In this document: positions 1 through 5,125 of the stretch, piece by piece
How the letters are laid out: each line of letters opens with the position of its first letter
Position numbering within the stretch: position 1 is the stretch's first letter
Assembly: GCA_028293265.1 (NCBI GenBank)
Contig: JAQGPB010000523.1
Coordinates: forward strand, 1-5,125
Length of the DNA stretch: 5,125 nt
Reading direction: 5' to 3'
Source: Pedosphaera sp.
GTDB taxonomy: Bacteria > Verrucomicrobiota > Verrucomicrobiae > Limisphaerales > Pedosphaeraceae
Notes under the pieces: generated by a model
Database searches by the model: none
The model's input: the letters and a program-made list of their open reading frames with translations, nothing else
Told to the model about the DNA's origin: nothing
Program-made: the position numbers and the translations under genes

Positions 1-396
1 GTCCAGATACATCGCCAGTTCCTCCTTGATGACCCGGCGTTCCTTTTTGAAATCCGCCGGATCGAAGCGCGAATTCAGAAACATGTCGGTGAGAACATCG
101 AGCAGTTCGTCAAAACGATCGTGGCAAGCCTTCGAGTGGTAACAGGTCATCTCCTCGCTGGTGAAAGCGTTCAGGTAGCCGCCGATGCCTTCCACGTCCT
201 GCGAAATGCGCCGGGCGGAACGCCGCCGCGTGCCCTTGAAAAGCATGTGTTCGATGAAATGGCAGACGCCGTTTACCTCCGCGTGTTCGTAGCGTCCGCC
301 CACGCCGACCCACAGGCCGAGGCTGACGCTGGTCATGTGCGGCATTTCCGCCGTGACGACGGTGAGGCCGTTTTTCAATTTGGTGAGGGAATACAT
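1..396 (-). CDS. M16 family zinc metallopeptidase (insulinase/processing-peptidase type), N-terminal part
   Basis: The minus strand reads open from an ATG at 396-394 to the window edge, giving 132 residues of a protein whose family is usually about 410-430 residues, so roughly two thirds lies to the left. The inverted zinc-binding motif HxxEH is present as H46-F-I-E49-H50. The third zinc ligand fits E126, 76 residues after H50, and the accessory glutamate fits E119 in the ERRVIKEE segment. Other family hallmarks are the NGLTVV start, the GVGGRYE segment (usually GSRxE) and GGYLNAFTSEE at about 72-82. All catalytic residues expected in this part are present, so it should be an active-type subunit rather than the inactive partner. 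No signal peptide is visible. It starts one base after the LOG stop codon (TGA-A-ATG) with no clear ribosome binding site, which suggests translational coupling. Family assignment is firm; the substrate cannot be told. Confidence 0.95.
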   Translation of the reverse strand, partial: MYSLTKLKNGLTVVTAEMPHMTSVSLGLWVGVGGRYEHAEVNGVCHFIEHMLFKGTRRRSARRISQDVEGIGGYLNAFTSEEMTCYHSKACHDRFDELLDVLTDMFLNSRFDPADFKKERRVIKEELAMYLD

Positions 397-397
397 T

Positions 398-1081
398 TCA
401 GGCAAAGGCTTTCGGGACAATGTCGGGCGGCCCAACGCGGCGTTCGTAGTCGAGGATGATGTCAATCGCCTGTTGTGGATCATCGGTCAAAGTGAACAGG
501 TCCATGTCACCGGGGCTGATGTAGGCGCCCTTGCCCATGGTGGTTTTCATCCAGTCCAGCAGGCCGGTCCAATATTTGCGTCCGAAAAGAATCAGCGGAA
601 AACGCGGGATGCGTTGCGTTTGCACCAGCGTAAGGACTTCGAAGAATTCGTCCAGCGTGCCGAAACCGCCGGGCATGAAGACAAATCCGATGCTGTATTT
701 CACGAAGCAGACTTTGCGTGAAAAGAAGTAATGAAAATGAATGGGAATGTTGGCGTAGCGGTTGCCCGCCTGTTCAAAGGGCAGCTCTATGTTCAGGCCC
801 ACGGATTTGCCGCGTGCCTTGGCTGCGCCGCGATTGGCCGCTTCCATGATGCCCGGGCCGCCGCCGGTGATGACGGCCAGATTGTGCTGCGCGAGAGACT
901 TGGCGAGAGTCACGGTGGCTTCGTAGTAGGGATTGTCCGGGCGGGTGCGCGCCGAGCCGAAAATGGTCACGCCCGGCCCCACCTGCGACAGCGTCTCGAA
1001 GGAGTCCACAAATTCCGCCATAATGCGGAAAATACGCCAGGGGTCTTCCTTGATGAAGCTGAGTGTGTTGCCGTTATTCAT
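398..1081 (-). CDS. LOG family protein (TIGR00730-type nucleotide 5'-monophosphate phosphoribohydrolase)
   Basis: This is a complete 227-residue cytoplasmic Rossmann-fold protein of the LOG family. Characterised members cleave the N-glycosidic bond of nucleoside 5'-monophosphates (cytokinin ribotides or AMP), releasing the base and ribose 5-phosphate. Visible signatures are FGSAR (41-45), GGGPGIMEAANRGA (73-86), the phosphate-contacting FFSRK with R122, and the hallmark PGGFGTLDE (137-145), whose E145 is the expected catalytic glutamate. The DPWRIFRIMAEFV segment (13-25) is a helical N-terminal extension seen in longer LOG proteins. Plant-type LOG proteins are shorter, about 180-200 residues. 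The ATG at 1081-1079 is the only start that keeps this extension. No Shine-Dalgarno sequence precedes it, but a promoter-like pair ends six bases upstream. The downstream M16 gene begins one base after its TGA. The family is secure. Whether it makes cytokinins, recycles AMP or has another nucleotide substrate is unknown. Confidence 0.95.
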   Translation of the reverse strand: MNNGNTLSFIKEDPWRIFRIMAEFVDSFETLSQVGPGVTIFGSARTRPDNPYYEATVTLAKSLAQHNLAVITGGGPGIMEAANRGAAKARGKSVGLNIELPFEQAGNRYANIPIHFHYFFSRKVCFVKYSIGFVFMPGGFGTLDEFFEVLTLVQTQRIPRFPLILFGRKYWTGLLDWMKTTMGKGAYISPGDMDLFTLTDDPQQAIDIILDYERRVGPPDIVPKAFA

Positions 1082-1185
1082 GGCGCGAGCATAAACGCGA
1101 GGGCGGGAGGATACAAGCCCCGGCCCGGTTTGGATGCTTCTTTGAGGTCGCTCAAGCTCGTTGAGGGCGGGTTGGGGCGCGCTCT
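1082..1185. other. Gap between the dehydrogenase and LOG genes, with a weak hairpin and no clear terminator
   Basis: This 104-bp spacer follows the dehydrogenase TAA (1188-1186). A small stem CTCAA-GCTCG-TTGAG (1151-1165, 5 base pairs, 5-base loop) is present, but no T-run follows it on the minus strand. An intrinsic terminator is therefore not supported, and read-through into LOG is possible. The LOG-proximal end carries the candidate LOG promoter. Confidence 0.4.
1088..1116 (-). promoter_or_regulatory. Candidate sigma70-type promoter for the LOG gene, possibly leaderless
   Basis: On the minus strand, TTGTAT (1116-1111, 4 of 6 to TTGACA) is followed after exactly 17 bases by TATGCT (1093-1088, 4 of 6 to TATAAT). 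The expected start of transcription, seven bases past the -10 box, falls on or next to the A of the LOG ATG at 1081. With no Shine-Dalgarno sequence present, a leaderless LOG-M16 transcript is plausible. The hexamer matches are modest, so this could be chance. Confidence 0.35.
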
Positions 1186-2916
1186 TTATTGCGGGTTTAT
1201 GTTCACGGCGGACAGGTCCGCGCGATAGATCAAGCCGGAATCGTAACCGACAAAATACAATTCACCGGCGGAATCTTCGCTGATGTAAGAAATGCGGCCG
1301 GGCGCGCGGCCGATTTCGAAGACGCCATCCAAATTGCGATTTGTCTGCGTCAACGCCCAGACTTTCTGGACTTGAAAATCCGCGCAGATGTAATGGCCCT
1401 GCAACTGCGGCGCGCTCTTGCCGTGATACACAAATCCGCCGGTGATGGAGACGCCCGTGCTGTGCGGGTAGCAAAACAGCGGCGGGACATACTTGGCGTC
1501 GTCGCGGCGGTATTGGTTGGAAAAAGGCGTGAAGCCTTCATAGGCATTCCAACCGTAATTTTCACCCGCGCGCACGATGTCCACTTCCTCAAACGCGTCC
1601 TGCCCGACATCGCCCACCCAGAGATCGCCGGTCGCCGGATCGAAGCTGAACCGCCACGGTTCGCGAAAACCCACGGCCCAGATTTCCGGCCGGACGCCGG
1701 GCTTGCCGATGAAAGGATTGTCCTTGGGAATGCTGTAACGCTGTGAACCATCGGTCTTGTCCACGTCAATCCGCGAAATTTTTCCGAGCAGTCTGCTCAA
1801 ATCCTGGGCGTGGCCCTGCGGGTCGCGCTGCGGACCGGAATCGCCCATGGCAATGTAGAGAAAACCATCGAGACCGAATCCGATGCAACCGCCAACGTGG
1901 TCCTGAGTCGCTCCCGGAATGCTGATGACGAGGTTTGATTCACCGAGGTCACGCCGGCCATCCGGCGAAAGCCGCCGTTCGACGACTTGGGTCGAAACTT
2001 TTCCGTCAAGCTCGACTTGGTACTTCAGGAAATAGCGATGGTTCTCTTGAAATTTGGGATGGAACGCGAGGCCCAGCAAGCCGCACGCGGGACCAAAATG
2101 AACGACGTTGGTCAAATCGAGCAGGACGGTTTTCGTGTCGCCCGCGGAAGTTCGTTCGACGGACCACATCATGCCGGGATGTTCCATCACGACGTATAGG
2201 TTGGTATGGCCGGGGACTTCGCCGAACCAAAGTGGAGCCTTGAAAACGATATTGTCGGCGAAAAACGACTTGAACGTGGCAGGCTTCACGGCCATCGGGA
2301 TTGAGGCGGGCATGCCGCGTTGAACGGCGGCGGCCATCACCGGTTGCCGCAGGCTTTCGAGGTAAGCAATGAGGTCGGTGAATTCCTGGGTTGAAAGGGT
2401 GGTTTGCAGGCCCTCGGGCATCAGCGAAATGGTGCTGGCACGTTGCTGCTTGATGTTGGAGTTTTCGAAGCGCGTCAATTTTCCGTCTGCGCCCATCAAG
2501 GCCACCCAGGTATCGCCCGCCTGTTTGATGACGCCCTGGTATTGCTCACCATCCTTGGTTTCGATGATGGTGGTGCCGTAACCGACGGCGATGCTGGCCG
2601 ACGGTTCGAGCACGGCGCGAACCAGCTCCTCTTTGGGAAGTTTTTCGCCGATGTTCGCCAAGTCCGGTCCGGCATGGCCGCCGCTGCCGTCCACGGTGTG
2701 GCATTTGGTGCAGGCAAGCCACGGTTCATTTTGGAAAAAAAACCGGCCCCGTTCGGCATGGCCCTGATGGCTCAGGGCAAAATCCCTGTAAATGCCGATT
2801 TTTTGTGGTTGTGAATATCCAACCGACGTGAAGCAGGCGGCGGTGGCAAGCAGCACCGACCAACAAGACCAATTCCATTTTATTCCCGGTTTCAACTGAA
2901 AGTTTGGACTAGGCAT
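1186..2916 (-). CDS. Secreted cytochrome c / PQQ-dependent sugar dehydrogenase (GSDH/sorbosone dehydrogenase-type) fusion
   Basis: This is a complete 576-residue protein. Residues 1-35 look like a Sec signal peptide: lysines at 9 and 13, a hydrophobic core SVLLATAACFTSV, and a likely cleavage near GYS-Q36. C28 is a poor lipobox candidate. Residues about 50-190 form a c-type heme domain with CTKCH (C69, C72, H73), GPDL (83-86), and SLMPEG with M166 as probable distal ligand. Together these resemble the PVC heme-binding family TIGR02603. Residues about 212-570 are a six-bladed propeller of the GSDH family (PF07995), with GLLGLAFHPKF (279-289), H340 in DHVGG as probable catalytic base, GDSG (358-361), LGKISRIDVD (377-386), R418 in GFREPWRFSF, VGDVGQD (434-440) and ITGGFVYHG (491-499). 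The expected role is oxidation of an aldose or other alcohol in the periplasm, with electrons passing from PQQ to the heme. E419 stands where asparagine is usual. The substrate is unknown. PQQ use is inferred from the family. No PQQ synthesis genes are in the window. Confidence 0.9.
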   Translation of the reverse strand: MPSPNFQLKPGIKWNWSCWSVLLATAACFTSVGYSQPQKIGIYRDFALSHQGHAERGRFFFQNEPWLACTKCHTVDGSGGHAGPDLANIGEKLPKEELVRAVLEPSASIAVGYGTTIIETKDGEQYQGVIKQAGDTWVALMGADGKLTRFENSNIKQQRASTISLMPEGLQTTLSTQEFTDLIAYLESLRQPVMAAAVQRGMPASIPMAVKPATFKSFFADNIVFKAPLWFGEVPGHTNLYVVMEHPGMMWSVERTSAGDTKTVLLDLTNVVHFGPACGLLGLAFHPKFQENHRYFLKYQVELDGKVSTQVVERRLSPDGRRDLGESNLVISIPGATQDHVGGCIGFGLDGFLYIAMGDSGPQRDPQGHAQDLSRLLGKISRIDVDKTDGSQRYSIPKDNPFIGKPGVRPEIWAVGFREPWRFSFDPATGDLWVGDVGQDAFEEVDIVRAGENYGWNAYEGFTPFSNQYRRDDAKYVPPLFCYPHSTGVSITGGFVYHGKSAPQLQGHYICADFQVQKVWALTQTNRNLDGVFEIGRAPGRISYISEDSAGELYFVGYDSGLIYRADLSAVNINPQ

Positions 2917-2921
2917 GTAGG

Positions 2922-2950
2922 AGTCTATTCCACAGGGACTTTTTCGCCAG
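2922..2950 (-). promoter_or_regulatory. Weak candidate promoter for the dehydrogenase gene
   Basis: On the minus strand, CTGGCG (2950-2945) is separated by 17 bases from TAGACT (2927-2922, 4 of 6 to the -10 consensus), which lies five bases before the ATG at 2916. As with LOG, this would give a transcript with almost no leader, and no Shine-Dalgarno sequence is visible. The -35 match is poor (3 of 6). The true promoter may lie deeper in the 276-bp intergenic region. Confidence 0.2.
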
Positions 2951-3138
2951 CGGAATCAACCAAGTTTTGCCAAGCGACGGATTTGGAAACATCGAATCAC
3001 GAACAGCGAATGGCAGGGGAAATGACGCGATGGTCCCAACTCTCATACCATTGACCATTTACTTTGCCTTTACGACCCCCACCAAGGCAGACGTTATAGT
3101 GGCGCGAGATTTAATGCGGGCGGATCAAACTTTAAAAC

Positions 3139-3170
3139 TTGACGGGGCTCCCTTAACTTGGCAGTATCTT
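3139..3170 (+). promoter_or_regulatory. Candidate promoter for the delta-60 repeat gene
   Basis: TTGACG (3139-3144, 5 of 6 to the -35 consensus) precedes TATCTT (3165-3170, 4 of 6) with a 20-base spacer. With the usual 17-base spacer the hexamer would be CAGTAT (3162-3167, 3 of 6). An alternative is TTTACG (3069-3074) with TATAGT (3095-3100, 5 of 6), also 20 bases apart. The first option would give a leader of about 16 bases before the ATG at 3193. A promoter is expected in this divergent region; which of these is used is uncertain. Confidence 0.3.
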
Positions 3171-3173
3171 GGC

Positions 3174-3186
3174 TTGGAACTTCCAA
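3174..3186. repeat. Perfect short inverted repeat just upstream of the delta-60 gene
   Basis: TTGGAA-C-TTCCAA is a perfect palindrome with 6-base arms and a one-base centre, ending six bases before the ATG at 3193. It overlaps the last of three CTTGG copies (3157-3161, 3168-3172, 3173-3177). It could be a protein-binding site or affect translation initiation, but an element this short can occur by chance. Confidence 0.3.
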
Positions 3187-3192
3187 CGAGCC

Positions 3193-5125
3193 ATGCGATG
3201 CTTGTTTTTAAGACCCCTGCTTGCTGCCGCCCTCACCGCGATGCTCCCGGCCATGGCCGCCCGGGGACAGGCCGGCTTTCTTGATCCGGGCTTCGGCGGG
3301 ACTGGGATGATTCAAATCGGCTTTGGCGGCGCTGTGGAATATGGCCAGGCCACCGCAGTGCAGTCCGATGGTCTGCTCCTCGTCGCCGGGATTCGGCAGG
3401 ATGGCGGGCAGATCGTGGTGCTCCGGTTGGGGACGAATAATTTGCCGGACCCATCCTTTGGTTCGGGGGGCCTCGCTGCGTTCACTCCTCCCAGTTACCC
3501 CTCCCTAGTCTCGGGGGTGGCCCAGCAACCGGATGGAAAAATCGTGGTTGCCGGCACGAGTTCCGCTGGGAACTACACGCTGGCGCGATTTAACTCCGAT
3601 GGGTCCATGGATTCTTCTTTCGGCAGCGGCGGATTCGTTTCCCAGGACTTGGACAACGGAAGCGCTGATTCCTGCTATGCCATGGTCCTGCAACCCGACG
3701 GGAAAATCGTGACGGCAGGAGAAACAGTCGCCGGAACCTCGTTCAACCCGGTTTATTACATGTCTTTGGCCCGTTTCGATACGAATGGAACCCTTGATTC
3801 TTCGTTCGGCTCCGGCGGCGTGGTCCTGTCATCGAGCGGCAGCTACGCAAACGCGATGGCGCTCGAAGGAGATGGCAACATCCTTGTCACAAGCGCCAGC
3901 GGAGTGTTTCGCTTCACCACCAACGGGATTGCGGATGCCAGTTTTGGTTCCGGCGGAAAAGTCATAATCCCGACCGCCAATCGGATAACCGCCGTGGCCA
4001 TCCAGGGGGCTGGCATCTTCGTTGGGCAGCCGGCAATGATCGTGGTGGCCGGCGCCTCCGCCACCGGCGCATTGGTGGCCCGGATTTCACTCGCCGGCGC
4101 GCTCGACACCACTTTTAACGGCGTGGGTTACGTCTCCAAATCCATCGGGAGCGGCCCGAGCGTGACCGGCGTCAGGCTTTTTGCTTCGGGAGTCACTTTC
4201 AGAATCTTCAAGATTCTCATTTCGGGGGACACGGACGGTGGAACCAATTTCATGGCGGCGCGTTTCAACAATGACGGTTCCACGGACACGACGTTTGGAA
4301 GCTCCGGGGTGGCTTTGACCCCCATAACCGGCGACGCAGTCCAGGACAACGGGCTGGCGGTCATGCCCGGTCCGCTCCTGGTCCAGGTGGGAACACGCAC
4401 GACCTACTTGACCTGTGGCAGTACAAGTGATTTTGTCGTGGTCCGGCACAGCTATTCCAGCGGCGCATTGGACACGAATTTTTATGGCAGCGGTGTCCTC
4501 GTGACGAATATCGGCAACCGTCCGGCCGAAGCCAATGCGGTATCCATTCAACAGGACGGCAAAATCGTGATCGCCGGTTACTGCATCAATCCCTGCGGAA
4601 ATAACGTGCTGGCTCTTTGCCGTTTGAATCCCGACAGCACTTTCGACCCTTCGTTCGGCAGCGGCGGGAAGCTGGTTACAGACCTCGGCCCGCAGAACAG
4701 CCAGGAGACCCCGATGGTTATTCAGCCGGACGGCAAAATCGTGGTTGCCGGTGTCACTTATGACGGCGCCAACTATTCCGTTACCGTGACGAGGTTTCTC
4801 ACGAACGGCGCGCTGGACGGCTCCTTTGGAACCGGCGGCAGTGTGACTAACATTCTCGGCACCAACGGCTCCTATCCCAGCTCCATCACGCTGCAGGGTG
4901 ACGGCAAGATCGTCGTGGGGGCTTATGCTTCCGTCAGCGGCAACGACATCGCCGTTCTGCGCTATAACACCAACGGTTCCCCGGACACCACCTGGAACGG
5001 AACCGGCAAAGTGCTGGCCGCCATTGGTTCGAGCGGCGATAGCCTGGCGAATTTGGCCATCCAGCCGGACGGAAAAATTATCAGCGCCGGAGCCAGCGCT
5101 TTTTCCACCATTTCCAAATTCAGCA
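3193..5125 (+). CDS. Exported delta-60 repeat protein (TIGR02608-type), 3' end beyond the window
   Basis: An ORF with no in-frame stop runs from ATG 3193 to the window edge (644 whole codons). Residues 1-27 form a signal peptide: R2 and R7, a hydrophobic stretch LLAAALTAMLPAMAA, and probable cleavage after GQA27. The rest is a tandem array of about 46-62-residue units. Each opens with a motif like LDPSFGSGG; the aspartates are at 31, 86, 140, 202, 248, 305, 365, 427, 485, 542 and 598. Most carry a second motif QPDGKIVVAG about 28 residues later. These are the signatures of the uncharacterised delta-60 repeat, predicted to be beta-rich and probably propeller-like. Cysteines at 408, 464, 468 and 476 suggest a folded exported protein. 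Such proteins in Verrucomicrobiota and Bacteroidota are often very large and end in adhesion-like or sorting domains, which cannot be checked here. The upstream 3200 ATG is out of frame, and 3193 gives the complete signal peptide. The function is unknown; a surface or extracellular role is inferred. Confidence 0.92.
   Translation, partial: MRCLFLRPLLAAALTAMLPAMAARGQAGFLDPGFGGTGMIQIGFGGAVEYGQATAVQSDGLLLVAGIRQDGGQIVVLRLGTNNLPDPSFGSGGLAAFTPPSYPSLVSGVAQQPDGKIVVAGTSSAGNYTLARFNSDGSMDSSFGSGGFVSQDLDNGSADSCYAMVLQPDGKIVTAGETVAGTSFNPVYYMSLARFDTNGTLDSSFGSGGVVLSSSGSYANAMALEGDGNILVTSASGVFRFTTNGIADASFGSGGKVIIPTANRITAVAIQGAGIFVGQPAMIVVAGASATGALVARISLAGALDTTFNGVGYVSKSIGSGPSVTGVRLFASGVTFRIFKILISGDTDGGTNFMAARFNNDGSTDTTFGSSGVALTPITGDAVQDNGLAVMPGPLLVQVGTRTTYLTCGSTSDFVVVRHSYSSGALDTNFYGSGVLVTNIGNRPAEANAVSIQQDGKIVIAGYCINPCGNNVLALCRLNPDSTFDPSFGSGGKLVTDLGPQNSQETPMVIQPDGKIVVAGVTYDGANYSVTVTRFLTNGALDGSFGTGGSVTNILGTNGSYPSSITLQGDGKIVVGAYASVSGNDIAVLRYNTNGSPDTTWNGTGKVLAAIGSSGDSLANLAIQPDGKIISAGASAFSTISKFS
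3280..5125 (+). repeat. Protein-level tandem array of at least 11 delta-60 units
   Basis: Units begin at the D-x-x-F motif (D31, 86, 140, 202, 248, 305, 365, 427, 485, 542, 598), with spacings of 55, 54, 62, 46, 57, 60, 62, 58, 57 and 56 residues. The second motif, centred on DG, follows at D59, 114, 169, 227, 455, 513, 570 and 626, which is 25-29 residues after the first. Units 5-7 (D248, D305, D365) lack the DG motif. At DNA level the copies share only short words such as TTCGGCAGCGGCGG (near 3619 and 4654) and GACGGCAAAATCGTG (near 4555 and 4729), so the duplication is old, not a recent satellite expansion. The array runs past the right edge of the window. Confidence 0.88.

Larger units (their letters stand above)
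2917..3192. other. Divergent intergenic region
   Basis: This 276-bp stretch separates the dehydrogenase (leftward) from the delta-60 gene (rightward) and must hold both promoters. It is visibly AT-richer than the flanking genes, especially about 3041-3170. A plus-strand ORF crossing it (2967-3284) has no recognisable motif, straddles the start of the delta-60 gene in another frame, and is not considered real. I see no tRNA, riboswitch or strong hairpin. Confidence 0.6.

Noticed and set aside
121..721. Overlapping plus-strand ORFs (121-459 and 335-721)
   Set aside because: They are antisense to the M16 zinc-motif region and the LOG active-site region, both of which are clearly conserved.
1151..1165. 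Hairpin CTCAA-GCTCG-TTGAG as an intrinsic terminator
   Set aside because: The stem is only 5 base pairs and no T-run follows on the minus strand.
731..1228. Plus-strand ORF of 165 codons
   Set aside because: It is antisense to the conserved LOG coding sequence and the following spacer, and shows no motif of its own.
1189..1746. Plus-strand ORF of 185 codons
   Set aside because: It lies wholly antisense to the GSDH propeller, whose family motifs run throughout. It has no recognisable domain and is typical of shadow ORFs in GC-rich DNA.
2830..2840. Lipoprotein signal at C28 of the dehydrogenase
   Set aside because: The residues before the cysteine (TAA) are a poor lipobox, and a normal signal peptidase I site at GYS-Q fits better.
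2967..3284. Plus-strand ORF of 105 codons across the divergent intergenic region
   Set aside because: It runs out of frame into the delta-60 signal peptide, has no motif, and would occupy the region needed for both promoters.
4087..4551. Minus-strand ORFs (4087-4551 and 4128-4400)
   Set aside because: They are antisense to delta-60 units 6-8 and are shadows of the GC-rich repeat coding frame.
3280..5125. The regular repeats as a CRISPR array or recent DNA satellite
   Set aside because: Periodicity is at protein level with an open frame throughout. The DNA copies are diverged and share only short words.

Overview
The window looks like chromosomal DNA from a GC-rich member of the PVC group, most likely Verrucomicrobiota (Pedosphaera/Limisphaerales-like). 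This is an inference from three things: a PVC-type heme-binding domain (TIGR02603-like) on a secreted sugar dehydrogenase, a large exported delta-60 repeat protein, and starts that lack Shine-Dalgarno sequences. There is no 16S or other phylogenetic marker, so the assignment is tentative.

Layout: positions 1-2916 hold three genes on the minus strand, read right to left. First is a secreted cytochrome c / PQQ-type sugar dehydrogenase fusion (2916-1186). After a 104-bp gap comes a LOG-family nucleotide phosphoribohydrolase (1081-398). One base later is the N-terminal third of an M16 zinc peptidase (396-1, cut by the window edge). A 276-bp AT-richer divergent intergenic region (2917-3192) separates this block from a long plus-strand gene (3193 to beyond 5125). 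That gene encodes an exported delta-60 repeat protein with at least 11 repeat units, and its 3' end lies outside the window.

Functional reading: the LOG and M16 genes are tightly coupled and probably share a transcript. Both are housekeeping-type enzymes with no obvious shared pathway. The dehydrogenase would act outside the cytoplasmic membrane, oxidising a sugar or other alcohol and passing electrons to its own heme domain. The repeat protein is presumably extracellular or surface-associated, with no known function. Its divergent position next to the dehydrogenase does not by itself link them.

I saw no tRNA, rRNA, CRISPR array, insertion sequence, integrase, phage or defence genes, and no convincing new system. 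The points most worth a second look are the domain order and one active-site substitution in the dehydrogenase, the degenerate central block of the delta-60 array, and the possible leaderless start of the LOG gene.
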